This document shows, piece by piece, positions 8,198 to 16,427 of a stretch of DNA of 64,000 nt. Source of the stretch: Burkholderiales bacterium (lineage in GTDB: Bacteria; Pseudomonadota; Gammaproteobacteria; Burkholderiales; Burkholderiaceae_F); contig JADJWR010000003.1 of NCBI GenBank assembly GCA_016716275.1, positions 868,001 through 932,000 of the forward strand, read 5' to 3'. The notes under the pieces are model-generated. The model ran no database searches. It saw only the letters and a program-made list of their open reading frames with translations, and was not told where the DNA came from. Numbering within the stretch: the stretch's first letter is position 1; every line of letters starts with the position of its first letter. Both the position numbers and the translations under genes were made by a program.

Positions 8198-9109
8198 TCA
8201 GAAGCGGGCGGTGACGTTGAAACCGACGAGCGGCGAAAGATCGTAGTCCTCGTGCCGCAGTTCGTTGCCCGAGGAGTCCTCGAGCTTGAGCTTGCCCCCG
8301 GCCACAAAGCCGGCGTAGATGTTGACCGTGTACGTCCCGGCGAAGGTGTTCGACGCCCGCAGGAAGACCGGCGCGCCGCTGATCTCGCCGATGCCGTTCG
8401 GCGTCGGCCCGGCCTCGTCCAGGCGGAAGCGGGTCCGCCGGTAGGCGGCTCCCACGCCCAGTGACCAGCCGTTGTCGAAAAGATAATCCAGCTCCAGGCC
8501 CGCCGGGCCGGTCGGCCCTGCCGCGATGGGATTGATCAGGCGCCAGTGCCTGCTGAACCGCCAGTTCACGATCGGGAACGGAAAGGCGCTGGTCTCCTCG
8601 AGGCGGTCGAACACGCCCACCCCCAGGCCGAGCACGTTGCCATCGGCGAAGCGCTTCACGGCGTTGAACGTGGCGCCCCAGACCAGCGAGTCGCCGGTCT
8701 TCGCCCCGTCCTCCCTGAACCAGTCGAACGACGGCGCAACGCCGACGCTCCAGCCGTCTCGCATCGCGAACGTGAACGGCAGGGAGAAACCGTAGCGCTG
8801 CACGGTCTCCCAGGGCGCGATCCCGCCGAACGCGACCGGGTTGTCGAACGAATAGTCGAGGTAGTCGTAGTTCAGCGTGATGCCGCCGCGGTGGCCGGCG
8901 CCGAACTCGCGCGACGTGCCGGCGCGCAGAAGCACGCCCTTGATGTCGAACTCGCCACCGCGATCGAGGTCAGCTTCCTCGAACAGCGGGGAGACGGACA
9001 AGAACGAACTCGGCGTCGAAGCCTGCGGCTGGGCAACCGCTGCCGCGGGCAGTGCCAGCGACGCCGCGAGCGTGGCAACACCGGTGATTCGGAACAGCCT
9101 GGGGTACAT
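8198..9109 (-). CDS. Outer-membrane beta-barrel protein of unknown function
   Basis: 303 residues with a clear signal peptide (MYPRLFRITGVATLAASLAL, cleavage near AVA-QPQ). The rest consists of alternating-hydrophobicity strands with many Tyr/Phe/Gly and Asp/Asn turns, ends in Phe (NVTARF), and has no recognisable soluble domain. I take it for an outer-membrane barrel; strand count suggests about 12-14, but this is only an impression. It resembles the uncharacterised DUF6268-type barrels. The ATG at 9109 has a strong Shine-Dalgarno (AAGGAG). It lies upstream of and in the same direction as the PagP-OmpW gene, about 215 bases away, so co-transcription is possible. Confidence 0.75.
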   Translation of the reverse strand: MYPRLFRITGVATLAASLALPAAAVAQPQASTPSSFLSVSPLFEEADLDRGGEFDIKGVLLRAGTSREFGAGHRGGITLNYDYLDYSFDNPVAFGGIAPWETVQRYGFSLPFTFAMRDGWSVGVAPSFDWFREDGAKTGDSLVWGATFNAVKRFADGNVLGLGVGVFDRLEETSAFPFPIVNWRFSRHWRLINPIAAGPTGPAGLELDYLFDNGWSLGVGAAYRRTRFRLDEAGPTPNGIGEISGAPVFLRASNTFAGTYTVNIYAGFVAGGKLKLEDSSGNELRHEDYDLSPLVGFNVTARF

Positions 9110-9352
9110 GCGCGCTCCTTGTGCGAGACGGCTGTGCAGCCGTGGGTTGCGCGCGGACGGTACCAGACGCGGCGCCTGCTGCGAGGCGGAATCCTGGCAC
9201 GATGGACCGACAACCCCTGCGCGCACGCGGTTACTGACGCCCCCGGCCCGCACGGTCGAAAACTTGGCGAGCGCCCTGAGGACCCGCGCCCGACCCATTG
9301 GCAGCGGTCCGCCTCTCACCAAACGGTCAGGAAAAGCCTTGAACGCGGAACG

Positions 9353-9658
9353 TCACCCCGCCAACGGCTGAAAGACGCGGATCCTGGGCGAGAGCTTGGC
9401 TCGGAGTTCCCGGTCCGCGACGCGGATGTCGCACTCGGACTGCAGGCTCAGCCAGAACCGGGGCTACATGCCGAAGAACATCCCGAGCCGGAGCGCGGTA
9501 TCTGCCGTGATGGGGCACTGGCCATTCACCAGTTCACTGATCCTGCTCGGCGAGACATCGATGTCCGCCGCGAGCTGGCGGGCACTGATGCCCATGGGCT
9601 TCATGAAGTCCTCTGGCAGGATCTCGCCCGGATGAATCTCGTCAAGCAACTTGGCCAT
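9353..9658 (-). pseudogene. Broken HigA-type antitoxin (in-frame stop at codon 65)
   Basis: The first 64 codons encode a typical HigA/VapI-type XRE antitoxin: HPGEILPEDFMKPMGIS, SARQLAADIDVSPSRISELV (helix-turn-helix) and ADTALRLGMFFGM. TAG at 9464-9466 then stops translation. The frame continues with the expected family C-terminus (PRFWLSLQSECDIRVADREL) to TGA at 9353-9355. The read-through would give about 100 residues, the family's normal length, so a single GAG-to-TAG type change is the simplest explanation. The truncated product keeps the DNA-binding domain and could still bind an operator. It follows the toxin relic by 11 bases. Confidence 0.85.
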
Positions 9659-9669
9659 GCTTCAAAGTC

Positions 9670-9948
9670 CTAGTGGTGATCGACGATCTCGACGCGGTGC
9701 GCTCCGTCGGTCTTCCAGACAGCGCAGATCCGCCACTGGTCGTTGACGCGGATGCTGTGCTGGCCCTTGCGGTCGGCTTTCAGTGCCTCCAATTGGTTGC
9801 CCGGCGGGCCGCACAAGCCGCCGAGTTCCGTGGCGGCGTGAATCTGAAGCAACTTGCGCCTCGCGACGCGCTCGATGTTGCGGAAGCGGGATGCCGCACG
9901 GCTGTGAAACTGGGCCTCGGTATCGGCGCACGTGAGCGAACGAGTCGT
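9670..9948 (-). pseudogene. Decayed HigB/RelE-type toxin lacking a usable start codon
   Basis: A 92-codon open frame that matches HigB along its length: CADTEAQFHSR, RFRNIERVARRKLLQIHAA, GNQLEALKADRKGQHSIRVN, QWRICAVW and the terminal VEIVDHH. The frame is bounded upstream by TGA and has no ATG, GTG or TTG before codon 33. At the position where HigB proteins begin, the sequence reads ACG-ACT-CGT-TCG, as though an ATG-ATT-CGT-TCG start had suffered T-to-C changes. With the neighbouring antitoxin also broken, this looks like a decaying module. ACG initiation is rare but not impossible. TTGACG lies upstream at a similar place to that of the intact copy, but no matching -10 is present. Confidence 0.8.
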
Positions 9949-10151
9949 GCGCGCTTGTGATCCGCAGTAAGGATTCCGTCAAGCGGAACACCTAACGCTG
10001 TCGCGGACTCTGGTTTCGTTTCGGCAGTGCGGAGCGTGGGGAAGGCGGGGTGCCGAGAGAGTCGGCTCGCCGATCCGAAGCTGACGTTCGTCGGGCCGGA
10101 GCGAAAGCCTGCACGCGACCCAAAGACGAGACTAGGCTGGGACAAGAGCGG

Positions 10152-11120
10152 TCATCGACGGCGGCGACGCAGGGAGCCTGCGGACGATCCTCGAAGCTCT
10201 TTCATGCTCAACACGTACTCGGTGTTGTCGACGAGTCGCTTCACAGCGAGGTCGATGAAGGCCCGTGCTCGAGCCGGTTGCGCGCTGCGGCTTCCGTAGT
10301 ACACGAAGTAGCTGTACCGGTCGGGAATATGGTCGACGAGTAGCGGCACCAGTTTCTTCGATCGGATGTACGGCGCAGCAGTAACGCCAGCCAGCTGCCC
10401 AATCACTCTCCCGGCCAGCACCGCGTGCAGTTCCAGGATCTCATCGTTGGTGCAGATCGCAGGAACGACCGGCTGATCGATCTCGTCGTCCCCCACCTTC
10501 ATTCGCCACGGCACGACCTTGCCCGTGCCGGGATTCCGAAACACGCTGCAGCGGTGGGACTGCAACGCCGAGAGGCTGGCAGGCGCTCCGTTCGCCTTCA
10601 GGTATTCAGGTGAGGCGCAGATGATCAGTTGAACCGGGAACAACCGCCGAGCGATGACGCCTTCGTGAGGGGAAGCGCCGAGTCGGAAGCCGACATCGAC
10701 TCGGTCTTCCACCCAGTTGCCGACCCGATCTTCGAGTTGCACGTCCGGCACGATGCCCGGGTAGCGCTGACAAAGCTCATCGATCAGCCGCCAGATGATC
10801 GGTTGAAACGTTGAGCGCGGCCCGACGATGCGAAGCGGACCCGACATCTCGTCCTTCACCTTCTTGACCGTCCGCACGGCTCTCTGCAGGCCGAGCAGCG
10901 AGGGTTGCGCTTCTTCGAGGAACTGACTGCCTTCGTCAGTCAGTGCCATCACTCGGGTCGTGCGATGGAAGAGTCGCACGCCCAGGTGCTCTTCCAACTG
11001 CGCCAGCGCTTGGCTGGCCGCTTGCGGACTGATGTCCATCGCGGCCGCGGTCTTGCGAAGACTGCCGAGCTCAGCGGCCTTGACGAAGATGGAGATGGAG
11101 CGCAGTTCGTTGATGGCCAT
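10152..11120 (-). CDS. LysR-family transcriptional regulator
   Basis: 322 residues: N-terminal winged helix-turn-helix (residues 1-60, with AAELGSLRKTAAAMDISPQAASQALAQLEE split across the helices; here the recognition part is SPQAASQALAQLEEHLGVRLF) and a C-terminal effector-binding domain (about 90-300). It is divergent from the first aldo/keto reductase gene. Two similar operator-like arrays precede the first and second reductase genes, so it most likely activates both and represses itself. The inducer is unknown; the context suggests an aldehyde, ketone or quinone. The C-terminal tail is Arg-rich. The segment 9949-10151 behind it has no gene. Confidence 0.9.
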   Translation of the reverse strand: MAINELRSISIFVKAAELGSLRKTAAAMDISPQAASQALAQLEEHLGVRLFHRTTRVMALTDEGSQFLEEAQPSLLGLQRAVRTVKKVKDEMSGPLRIVGPRSTFQPIIWRLIDELCQRYPGIVPDVQLEDRVGNWVEDRVDVGFRLGASPHEGVIARRLFPVQLIICASPEYLKANGAPASLSALQSHRCSVFRNPGTGKVVPWRMKVGDDEIDQPVVPAICTNDEILELHAVLAGRVIGQLAGVTAAPYIRSKKLVPLLVDHIPDRYSYFVYYGSRSAQPARARAFIDLAVKRLVDNTEYVLSMKELRGSSAGSLRRRRR

Positions 11121-11154
11121 GCCAGTTCCTCCCGCCTCGATTGTCGGCTCCCGG

Positions 11155-11210
11155 TTGTCAATCCATCAAGCTTCCATTGGCTACTCACCTGCCAATGCGC
11201 TTCCTAGACT
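11155..11210 (+). promoter_or_regulatory. LysR-type operator and promoter in front of the first aldo/keto reductase
   Basis: TGTCAAT (11156-11162) and TGCCAAT (11190-11196) start 34 bases apart, followed after 8 bases by a -10-like TAGACT (11205-11210). Within it, CATTGG and CCAATG form an inverted repeat separated by 11 bases (11175-11197), the T-N11-A style site of LysR regulators. No good -35 is present, as expected for an activator-dependent promoter. A second array with the same spacing lies at 12394-12448. Confidence 0.65.
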
Positions 11211-11338
11211 GCGCTTCATTACCCGTTTGAAGCCTCGCCACGTCATCACCACCACCCGCGTGGCGCGCCGGCTGCTCTACAGCTCCCCGTGGAGTGTCGC
11301 CAGAACGTCCGCCAACACTTTGCCTGAGGAGCCGCCCC

Positions 11339-12328
11339 ATGAAGCATCGCCAACTCGGAACCTGCGGCCCGGGCGTTTCTGCACTCGGTCTTGGCTGCAT
11401 GGGCCTCAGTCACGGCTATGGCCCGGCAACAGATCGGTCCCAAGCCGTGGCGCTGATACGTGCCGCCGTGGACCGGGGCGTGACGTTCTTCGATACCGCC
11501 GAGGTCTATGGCCCGCATCTGAATGAAGAGGTGGTCGGCGAGGCGCTTGAGCCGCTGCGGGATCGCGTGGTGATCGCCACCAAGTTCGGCTTCACGTTCG
11601 GGGATGACGACAAGCAGCAGATCCTCAACAGCCGCCCCGAACGCATCCGCTCGGCGGTGGAGGGTTCGCTCAAGCGCCTGCGGACGGAAACGATCGACCT
11701 CTTGTACCAGCATCGCGTCGACCCCGAGGTGCCGATCGAGGACGTGGCCGGAACCGTCAAAGACCTCATCGAGAGCGGCAAGGTCCGGCACTTCGGCTTG
11801 TCCGAAGCCGGCGTGACAACCATCCGACGTGCGCACGCGGTGCAACCCGTGACCGCCGTTCAGAGCGAATACTCCCTGTGGTGGCGCGAACCCGAGAGGG
11901 AACTTCTTCCGGCACTCGATGAACTCGGCATCGGCTTCGTCCCGTTCAGCCCCCTGGGCAAGGGTTTCCTCACTGGCACTATCGGCGCCGACGCAACCTT
12001 CGGCAGCGATGACTTTCGCAGCGTGGTTCCACGCTTCGCGCCGGCGGCCTTGCAGGCCAACCGCGCCCTGGTGGAACTTCTCAACCGGATCGCTGCGGAC
12101 AGAGGCGTCTCATCAGCGCAGATCGCACTGGCCTGGCTGCTGGCGCAACGGCCGTCGATCGTACCGATCCCAGGCACCACGAAGCTGCATCGGCTCGAGG
12201 AGAACCTCGGTGCTGCGGACCTGAATCTCTCTGCCGCCGATCTGCAGCGCATCTCCGAGACGTTCGCGCAGGTGGAGATTCAAGGCGACCGGTACCCGGC
12301 GGCTCTTCAGGCGCGGGTGGGACGATGA
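11339..12328 (+). CDS. Aldo/keto reductase
   Basis: 330 residues of a (beta/alpha)8 NADPH-dependent oxidoreductase. The catalytic tetrad is visible: D and Y in FFDTAEVYGP, K in IATKFGF and H in LLYQHRVDP. The C-terminal cofactor-binding part contains IVPIPGTTKLHRLEENLGA. It belongs to the YakC/AKR13-like group that reduces aldehydes or ketones. ATG at 11339 has GAGGAG nine bases upstream. It is divergent from the LysR regulator and is the closest relative in the window of the Tat-signal reductase at 13347-14531. Confidence 0.92.
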   Translation: MKHRQLGTCGPGVSALGLGCMGLSHGYGPATDRSQAVALIRAAVDRGVTFFDTAEVYGPHLNEEVVGEALEPLRDRVVIATKFGFTFGDDDKQQILNSRPERIRSAVEGSLKRLRTETIDLLYQHRVDPEVPIEDVAGTVKDLIESGKVRHFGLSEAGVTTIRRAHAVQPVTAVQSEYSLWWREPERELLPALDELGIGFVPFSPLGKGFLTGTIGADATFGSDDFRSVVPRFAPAALQANRALVELLNRIAADRGVSSAQIALAWLLAQRPSIVPIPGTTKLHRLEENLGAADLNLSAADLQRISETFAQVEIQGDRYPAALQARVGR

Positions 12329-12392
12329 AGTGATGCGTTGCATATCCGGCCGTCACGAAAGGTCCACGCACAGACGCATTGTCATCCATAGC

Positions 12393-12448
12393 TTGCCAAT
12401 CCATCAACCACTAGCCCACTTCTCCGATGCCAATCCGCCACCTACAGT
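12393..12448 (+). promoter_or_regulatory. Second copy of the LysR-type operator and promoter
   Basis: TGCCAAT (12394-12400) is followed by CCATCAA as in the first copy, then TGCCAAT (12428-12434) exactly 34 bases after the first, then TACAGT (12443-12448) 8 bases further on. Both half-site distance and half-site-to--10 distance are identical to those at 11156-11210. This implies that the second reductase gene has its own promoter under the same regulator. Confidence 0.6.
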
Positions 12449-12482
12449 GAACGCATCGAACACAGAACGGAAAGTAACTGTC

Positions 12483-13334
12483 ATGGAGTACGTCAACCTC
12501 AACAACGGCGCTCTCATGCCGATCGCCGGCTTCGGCGTTTTCCAGATTCCTGATCCTGCCGAGTGCGAGCGCAGCGTCGTCGATGCCATCGAAGTCGGCT
12601 ACCGACTGATCGACACGGCGGCCTCCTACATGAACGAAGAGGCCGTCGGCCGCGGCCTGCGCCGCGGCGGTGTACCCCGTTCCGATCTCTTTGTCACGAC
12701 GAAGCTTTGGGTGCAGCACGCCGGCTACGAGCGCACCCGTCAGGCCATCGATGATTCACTGCGTCGTCTGCGACTCGACTACCTGGATCTCTACCTGATC
12801 CATCAGCCGTTCGGGGACGTGCACGGCTCCTGGCGCGCCATGGAAGACGCCCACAAGGCCGGGAAGCTGCGCGCGCTCGGCGTCAGCAATTTCCAACCGG
12901 ACCGCCTGATGGACATCAAGGTCTTCAACGCGGTGCCGCCGGCGGTGAACCAGATCGAGGTGAACCCCTTCCATCAGCAGGCCGAGAGCGTGGACTTCAT
13001 GCGCGACAACGGCGTGCAGGCCGAAGCGTGGGCGCCGTTCGCCGAGGGACGCAATAACCTCTTCGACAACGAGATCCTCATCGACATCGGGCACAAGTAC
13101 GGCAAGTCGGTGGGTCAGGTGGTGCTGCGCTGGGTCGTGCAGCGCGGCATCGTGGCGCTGGCCAAATCTGTTCGCAAGGAACGGATGGCCGAGAACCTCG
13201 CGATCTTCGACTTCCAACTTGACGAGTCCGACATGGCGCGCATCGCGTCGCTAGAGACTGGCCAGACTGCTTTCTTTTCGCACCGCGATCCGGCCATCGT
13301 GAAGTGGATGGCCGAACGCCGGCTCGACATCTGA
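12483..13334 (+). CDS. Aldo/keto reductase, 2,5-diketo-D-gluconate reductase-like
   Basis: 283 residues. Typical AKR5/YafB-like features: NNGALMPIAGFGVFQ at the N-terminus, catalytic D and Y in LIDTAASYMNEEAVG, K in FVTTKLW, H in YLIHQPFGDV, and the cofactor loop AKSVRKERMAENL. The ATG at 12483 fits the family start and follows the second operator array by 34 bases; the upstream open frame to 12330 is non-coding. It is cytosolic and probably NADPH-dependent. It differs in subfamily from the reductases on either side, so three distinct reductases are clustered. The next gene begins 12 bases after its stop. Confidence 0.92.
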   Translation: MEYVNLNNGALMPIAGFGVFQIPDPAECERSVVDAIEVGYRLIDTAASYMNEEAVGRGLRRGGVPRSDLFVTTKLWVQHAGYERTRQAIDDSLRRLRLDYLDLYLIHQPFGDVHGSWRAMEDAHKAGKLRALGVSNFQPDRLMDIKVFNAVPPAVNQIEVNPFHQQAESVDFMRDNGVQAEAWAPFAEGRNNLFDNEILIDIGHKYGKSVGQVVLRWVVQRGIVALAKSVRKERMAENLAIFDFQLDESDMARIASLETGQTAFFSHRDPAIVKWMAERRLDI

Positions 13335-13346
13335 AGGAGCTAATAA

Positions 13347-14531
13347 ATGAGCAACCAACCCGTTGATTTGAATTCTCGTCGCCAGTGGCTGGCGGCGGCC
13401 GCCGCCTTGGGGGTGGCGCCGTGGCTGCTGACGGCCAGCGCCGCACCGGCCGGCGCATCCCGCGCGGCCGCGGATGGCCCGGCGCCGGGCGCCCGATCCG
13501 CCGCGCGTCGTCGCCTGGGGCCCTTCGAGGCGTTTCCCATCGGCCTGGGCTGCCAGTGGCATCCCGGCCGTCGCCCGCAGGCGGTGAACGACCTGTACGC
13601 CAGCAGCACGGACCGGCAGGCGGCGGTTGCACTGATCCGCCGCGCGGTGGACCTCGGTGTGGTGCTGTTCGACACCGCCGAGGTCTACGGCCCCTTCATG
13701 TCGGAGGAGATCCTTGGCGAGGCGCTGCAGGGCAGGCGCAACGGCATCGTCATCTCGACCAAGTTCGGCTTCGACATCGACCCGCAGACCGGCGCGCGGC
13801 GCGGGGGCACCAACAGCCGCCCGGACCACATCCGGCGCGTCGTTGAGGCCCAGTTGCGCCGCCTACGGACGGATCGCATCGATCTGCTCTACCAGCACCG
13901 GGTCGATCCGCAGGTACCCATCGAGGACGTGGCCGGAACGATCAAGGACCTGGTCAAGCAGGGCAAGGTGCTGCACTGGGGTCTGTCGGAGCCCGGGCTG
14001 CAGACAATCCGCCGCGCGCATGCGGTGCACCCGCTGGCGGCGATCCAGAACGAGTACTCAATGCTGTGGCGCGGACCCGAGGCGCATGTGCTGCCGCTGT
14101 GCGAGGAACTCGGCATCGGCTTCGTGCCCTGGAGCCCGTTGGGGATGGGGTTCCTCGCCGGCACGATCAGCGTCGACAGCCGCTTCGGCGAGCAGGACTT
14201 CCGCGCCAGCGTGCCGCGTTTCGCGCCCGACAACCTGCCGTCGAACATGCCGCTGGTCGACCTCGTGCGGAGTTGGGCACGGCGCAAGAACGCGACGCCG
14301 GCGCAGATCTCGCTGGCCTGGCTGACCGCCCGCAAGCCGTGGATCGTCCCGATCCCCGGTACGACGAACATGACCCACCTCGAGGAGAACGTGGGCGCCG
14401 CCACCATCGCTTTCAGCGCCGCAGAGCTAGCGGAGCTGGATACAGCGATCTCGGAGATTCCGATCCGCGGCGCGCGTCTGTCGCCGCCGGTGCTCGCCGC
14501 CACCGGCGTCGAGGCGCCGCCAAAGCAGTGA
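13347..14531 (+). CDS. Aldo/keto reductase with apparent Tat signal peptide
   Basis: 394 residues. The N-terminus has a twin-arginine motif and hydrophobic stretch (NSRRQWLAAAAALGVAPWLL, residues 9-28) with AxA sites after it, so export in folded form with bound cofactor is predicted. The enzyme part (about 60-380) closely follows the reductase at 11339: LFDTAEVYGPF, ISTKFGFDI, LLYQHRVDPQVPIEDVAGT, IVPIPGTTNMTHLEENVGA. The D-Y-K-H tetrad is complete. Similarity to the first reductase suggests local duplication followed by gain of a signal, or acquisition of a related gene. It overlaps the esterase start by one base (TGATG). Confidence 0.88.
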   Translation: MSNQPVDLNSRRQWLAAAAALGVAPWLLTASAAPAGASRAAADGPAPGARSAARRRLGPFEAFPIGLGCQWHPGRRPQAVNDLYASSTDRQAAVALIRRAVDLGVVLFDTAEVYGPFMSEEILGEALQGRRNGIVISTKFGFDIDPQTGARRGGTNSRPDHIRRVVEAQLRRLRTDRIDLLYQHRVDPQVPIEDVAGTIKDLVKQGKVLHWGLSEPGLQTIRRAHAVHPLAAIQNEYSMLWRGPEAHVLPLCEELGIGFVPWSPLGMGFLAGTISVDSRFGEQDFRASVPRFAPDNLPSNMPLVDLVRSWARRKNATPAQISLAWLTARKPWIVPIPGTTNMTHLEENVGAATIAFSAAELAELDTAISEIPIRGARLSPPVLAATGVEAPPKQ

Positions 14532-15577
14532 TGAAGCCGGCACGCAGCTGGGCGGCGTTGCTGTCGCTGGCCTGCTGCGCCGGTACGGCGGACGCGGAGC
14601 CGAAGCGGCTCGTTGCGCCGCCATCGCCTACAGCCGCGGCCACCACGGCACCGCAGCGGTCCGCGTTGACCCACCTCGGCCCAGGCGACCGCCTGGGCGA
14701 CCTGCTGGACCATCCAGCGCTCGCCGGCTTCGCCCGGCTGCTGCTGCCGCGCAGCGACGTCGATGTCGACCGCGAGGTCCGACTCGGTGACTTCGGTTCG
14801 CTGCTGCCGTACCACCAGCATGTGAATGCGCGCGACGTCATTGCGGGCCTGAACCGGCTGATCGACGATGCCGGTGCCGGACGCCGGGTGTTCATCGATA
14901 TCTACGCACCGGACGAGAAGGCGCGCGACCCGACGAAGGCCGACACGGGCCTGTTCTTCCTGCGCGGCCGCCCGGGCGCGCCTTTCGCGGTGATCGCGCC
15001 GGGAGGCGGGTTCTCGTACGTCGCCACGGTCCATGAGGGGCTGCCCTATGGGCTCGCGATCAACCGGCACGGCTTCAACGCGTTCGTGCTGCGCTACCGG
15101 GTCGGGCAAGGCAGCACGGCGGCGACCGAGGACCTGGCCGCGGCGCTATCGGCGATCTTCCGCCACGCCGCGGAACTGCAGGTGGTCACCGAGGGTTATT
15201 CGCTCTGGGGCAGCTCGGCCGGCGCCCGGATGGCAGCGTCGATCGGTTCGCACGGTGCGGCCCGCTTCGGGGGCGATCCGCTGCCCAAACCCGCCGCGGT
15301 CGTGATGGCCTACACGGGCCACTCCGACACCTCGGCGGATGAACCGCCGACTTTCGTCGTCGTCGGCGCGCACGACCGGATCGCGCCACCGGCCGCGATG
15401 CAGCGCAGGGTGCGCGCTCTCGAACAGGTCAGTGTAATGGTGGCGTACCACGAAGTTCCGGGACTCGGGCACGGGTTCGGCCTCGGCACCGGAACGGCGG
15501 CGCAGGGCTGGATCGACGACGCGGTGCGCTTCTGGGAGCGTGTGCCGAGCCAACGCCCGCCGCGGTCCCCGCGGTGA
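14531..15577 (+). CDS. Exported alpha/beta hydrolase (acetyl-esterase-like)
   Basis: 348 residues with a signal peptide (MKPARSWAALLSLACCAG, cleavage near ADA-EPK). The esterase signature is present: oxyanion-hole APGGGFSYVA, nucleophile elbow GSSAG in SLWGSSAGARMA, acid in GAHDRIAP and histidine in PGLGHGFGLG. The fold resembles small carbohydrate or acetyl-xylan esterases of the BD-FAE/Aes type. ATG at 14531 is chosen because it overlaps the reductase stop as TGATG; the frame runs open far upstream only as shadow. Substrate unknown; location periplasm or outside. Confidence 0.85.
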   Translation: MKPARSWAALLSLACCAGTADAEPKRLVAPPSPTAAATTAPQRSALTHLGPGDRLGDLLDHPALAGFARLLLPRSDVDVDREVRLGDFGSLLPYHQHVNARDVIAGLNRLIDDAGAGRRVFIDIYAPDEKARDPTKADTGLFFLRGRPGAPFAVIAPGGGFSYVATVHEGLPYGLAINRHGFNAFVLRYRVGQGSTAATEDLAAALSAIFRHAAELQVVTEGYSLWGSSAGARMAASIGSHGAARFGGDPLPKPAAVVMAYTGHSDTSADEPPTFVVVGAHDRIAPPAAMQRRVRALEQVSVMVAYHEVPGLGHGFGLGTGTAAQGWIDDAVRFWERVPSQRPPRSPR

Positions 15578-15605
15578 CGGCCTTCACACACACAGGAGAA
15601 TCGCG

Positions 15606-16427
15606 ATGAAAGAGATGCTTGCTGGCGCACTCGCGCTGACGCTGCTGTCGCACGCGCTCGCGGCCGATGACGCACTGCAGGTCTCGCGCGCCGGCACGCG
15701 GGCCGTGATGACCGCATCGGCGCAGCACTTCACCGGTGAGGTGAAGGTCGAGATGCTGCACACGCCGGCGAGTGCGCAGCGCGCGTCGGCCGGGTCAGTC
15801 AGCTTTTCGCCCGGTGCCCGCACCGCCTGGCACAGCCATCCCCTGGGGCAAACGTTGATCGTGACCGCCGGCGTCGGCCGCGTGCAGCGCTGGGGAGGGT
15901 CTGTCGAGGAGATCCGCGCCGGCGACGTGGTGCGCATCGCGCCTGGCGTCAAGCACTGGCACGGCGCCGCGTCGGGCAGCGCGATGACCCATATCGCAAT
16001 CACCGAGGCGCTGGACGGCAAGACCGCCGACTGGCAGGAACTGGTCAGCGACGCGCAGTACGGCGAGGCAAGGCCCGCGGGCGCGCCGCCCACGAGCCCG
16101 CAGGCCGCGGCGCAGCCGACCCGGGCGCAGGCCCTGCTGGGCGACGTAGCGCCCAAGCTCGCTCAGCTCACTGACGACGTGCTGTTCGGCGACGTGTGGG
16201 CCCGCCCCGGGCTGTCGCCGCGCGACCGCAGCCTCGTCACCGTCAGCGCGTTGATCGCGCTGAGCCGGCCCGATCAGTTGCGCTCGCACCTGGCGCGCGC
16301 GCTGGACAACGGGGTGTCGAAGGACGAGATCTCCGAAGCTCTGACCCATCTCGCGTTTTACGCCGGCTGGCCCAACGCCATCAGCGCCGCCGGCGTGGCG
16401 CGCGAGGTCTTCGTCAACCGGCCGTGA
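15606..16427 (+). CDS. Exported cupin-carboxymuconolactone decarboxylase-like fusion
   Basis: 273 residues. A signal peptide (MKEMLAGALALTLLSHALA) is followed by a cupin domain (about 45-140) with metal-ligand candidates in AWHSHPLGQT and APGVKHWHG, then a CMD/AhpD-like helical domain (about 175-270) containing SPRDRSLVTVSALIAL and HLAFYAGWPNA. The CMD half lacks the CxxC of redox-active AhpD. Cupin-CMD fusions occur near oxidoreductase clusters. It follows the esterase with a good Shine-Dalgarno (AGGAG) and closes the reductase cluster. A role in detoxifying reactive carbonyl or aromatic compounds is inference. Confidence 0.85.
   Translation: MKEMLAGALALTLLSHALAADDALQVSRAGTRAVMTASAQHFTGEVKVEMLHTPASAQRASAGSVSFSPGARTAWHSHPLGQTLIVTAGVGRVQRWGGSVEEIRAGDVVRIAPGVKHWHGAASGSAMTHIAITEALDGKTADWQELVSDAQYGEARPAGAPPTSPQAAAQPTRAQALLGDVAPKLAQLTDDVLFGDVWARPGLSPRDRSLVTVSALIALSRPDQLRSHLARALDNGVSKDEISEALTHLAFYAGWPNAISAAGVAREVFVNRP

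Noticed and set aside
9670..9852. Short HigB starting at an internal TTG
   Set aside because: This would remove the first third of the toxin fold; the frame continues upstream with conserved HigB sequence, so it is a start-less relic, not a short gene.
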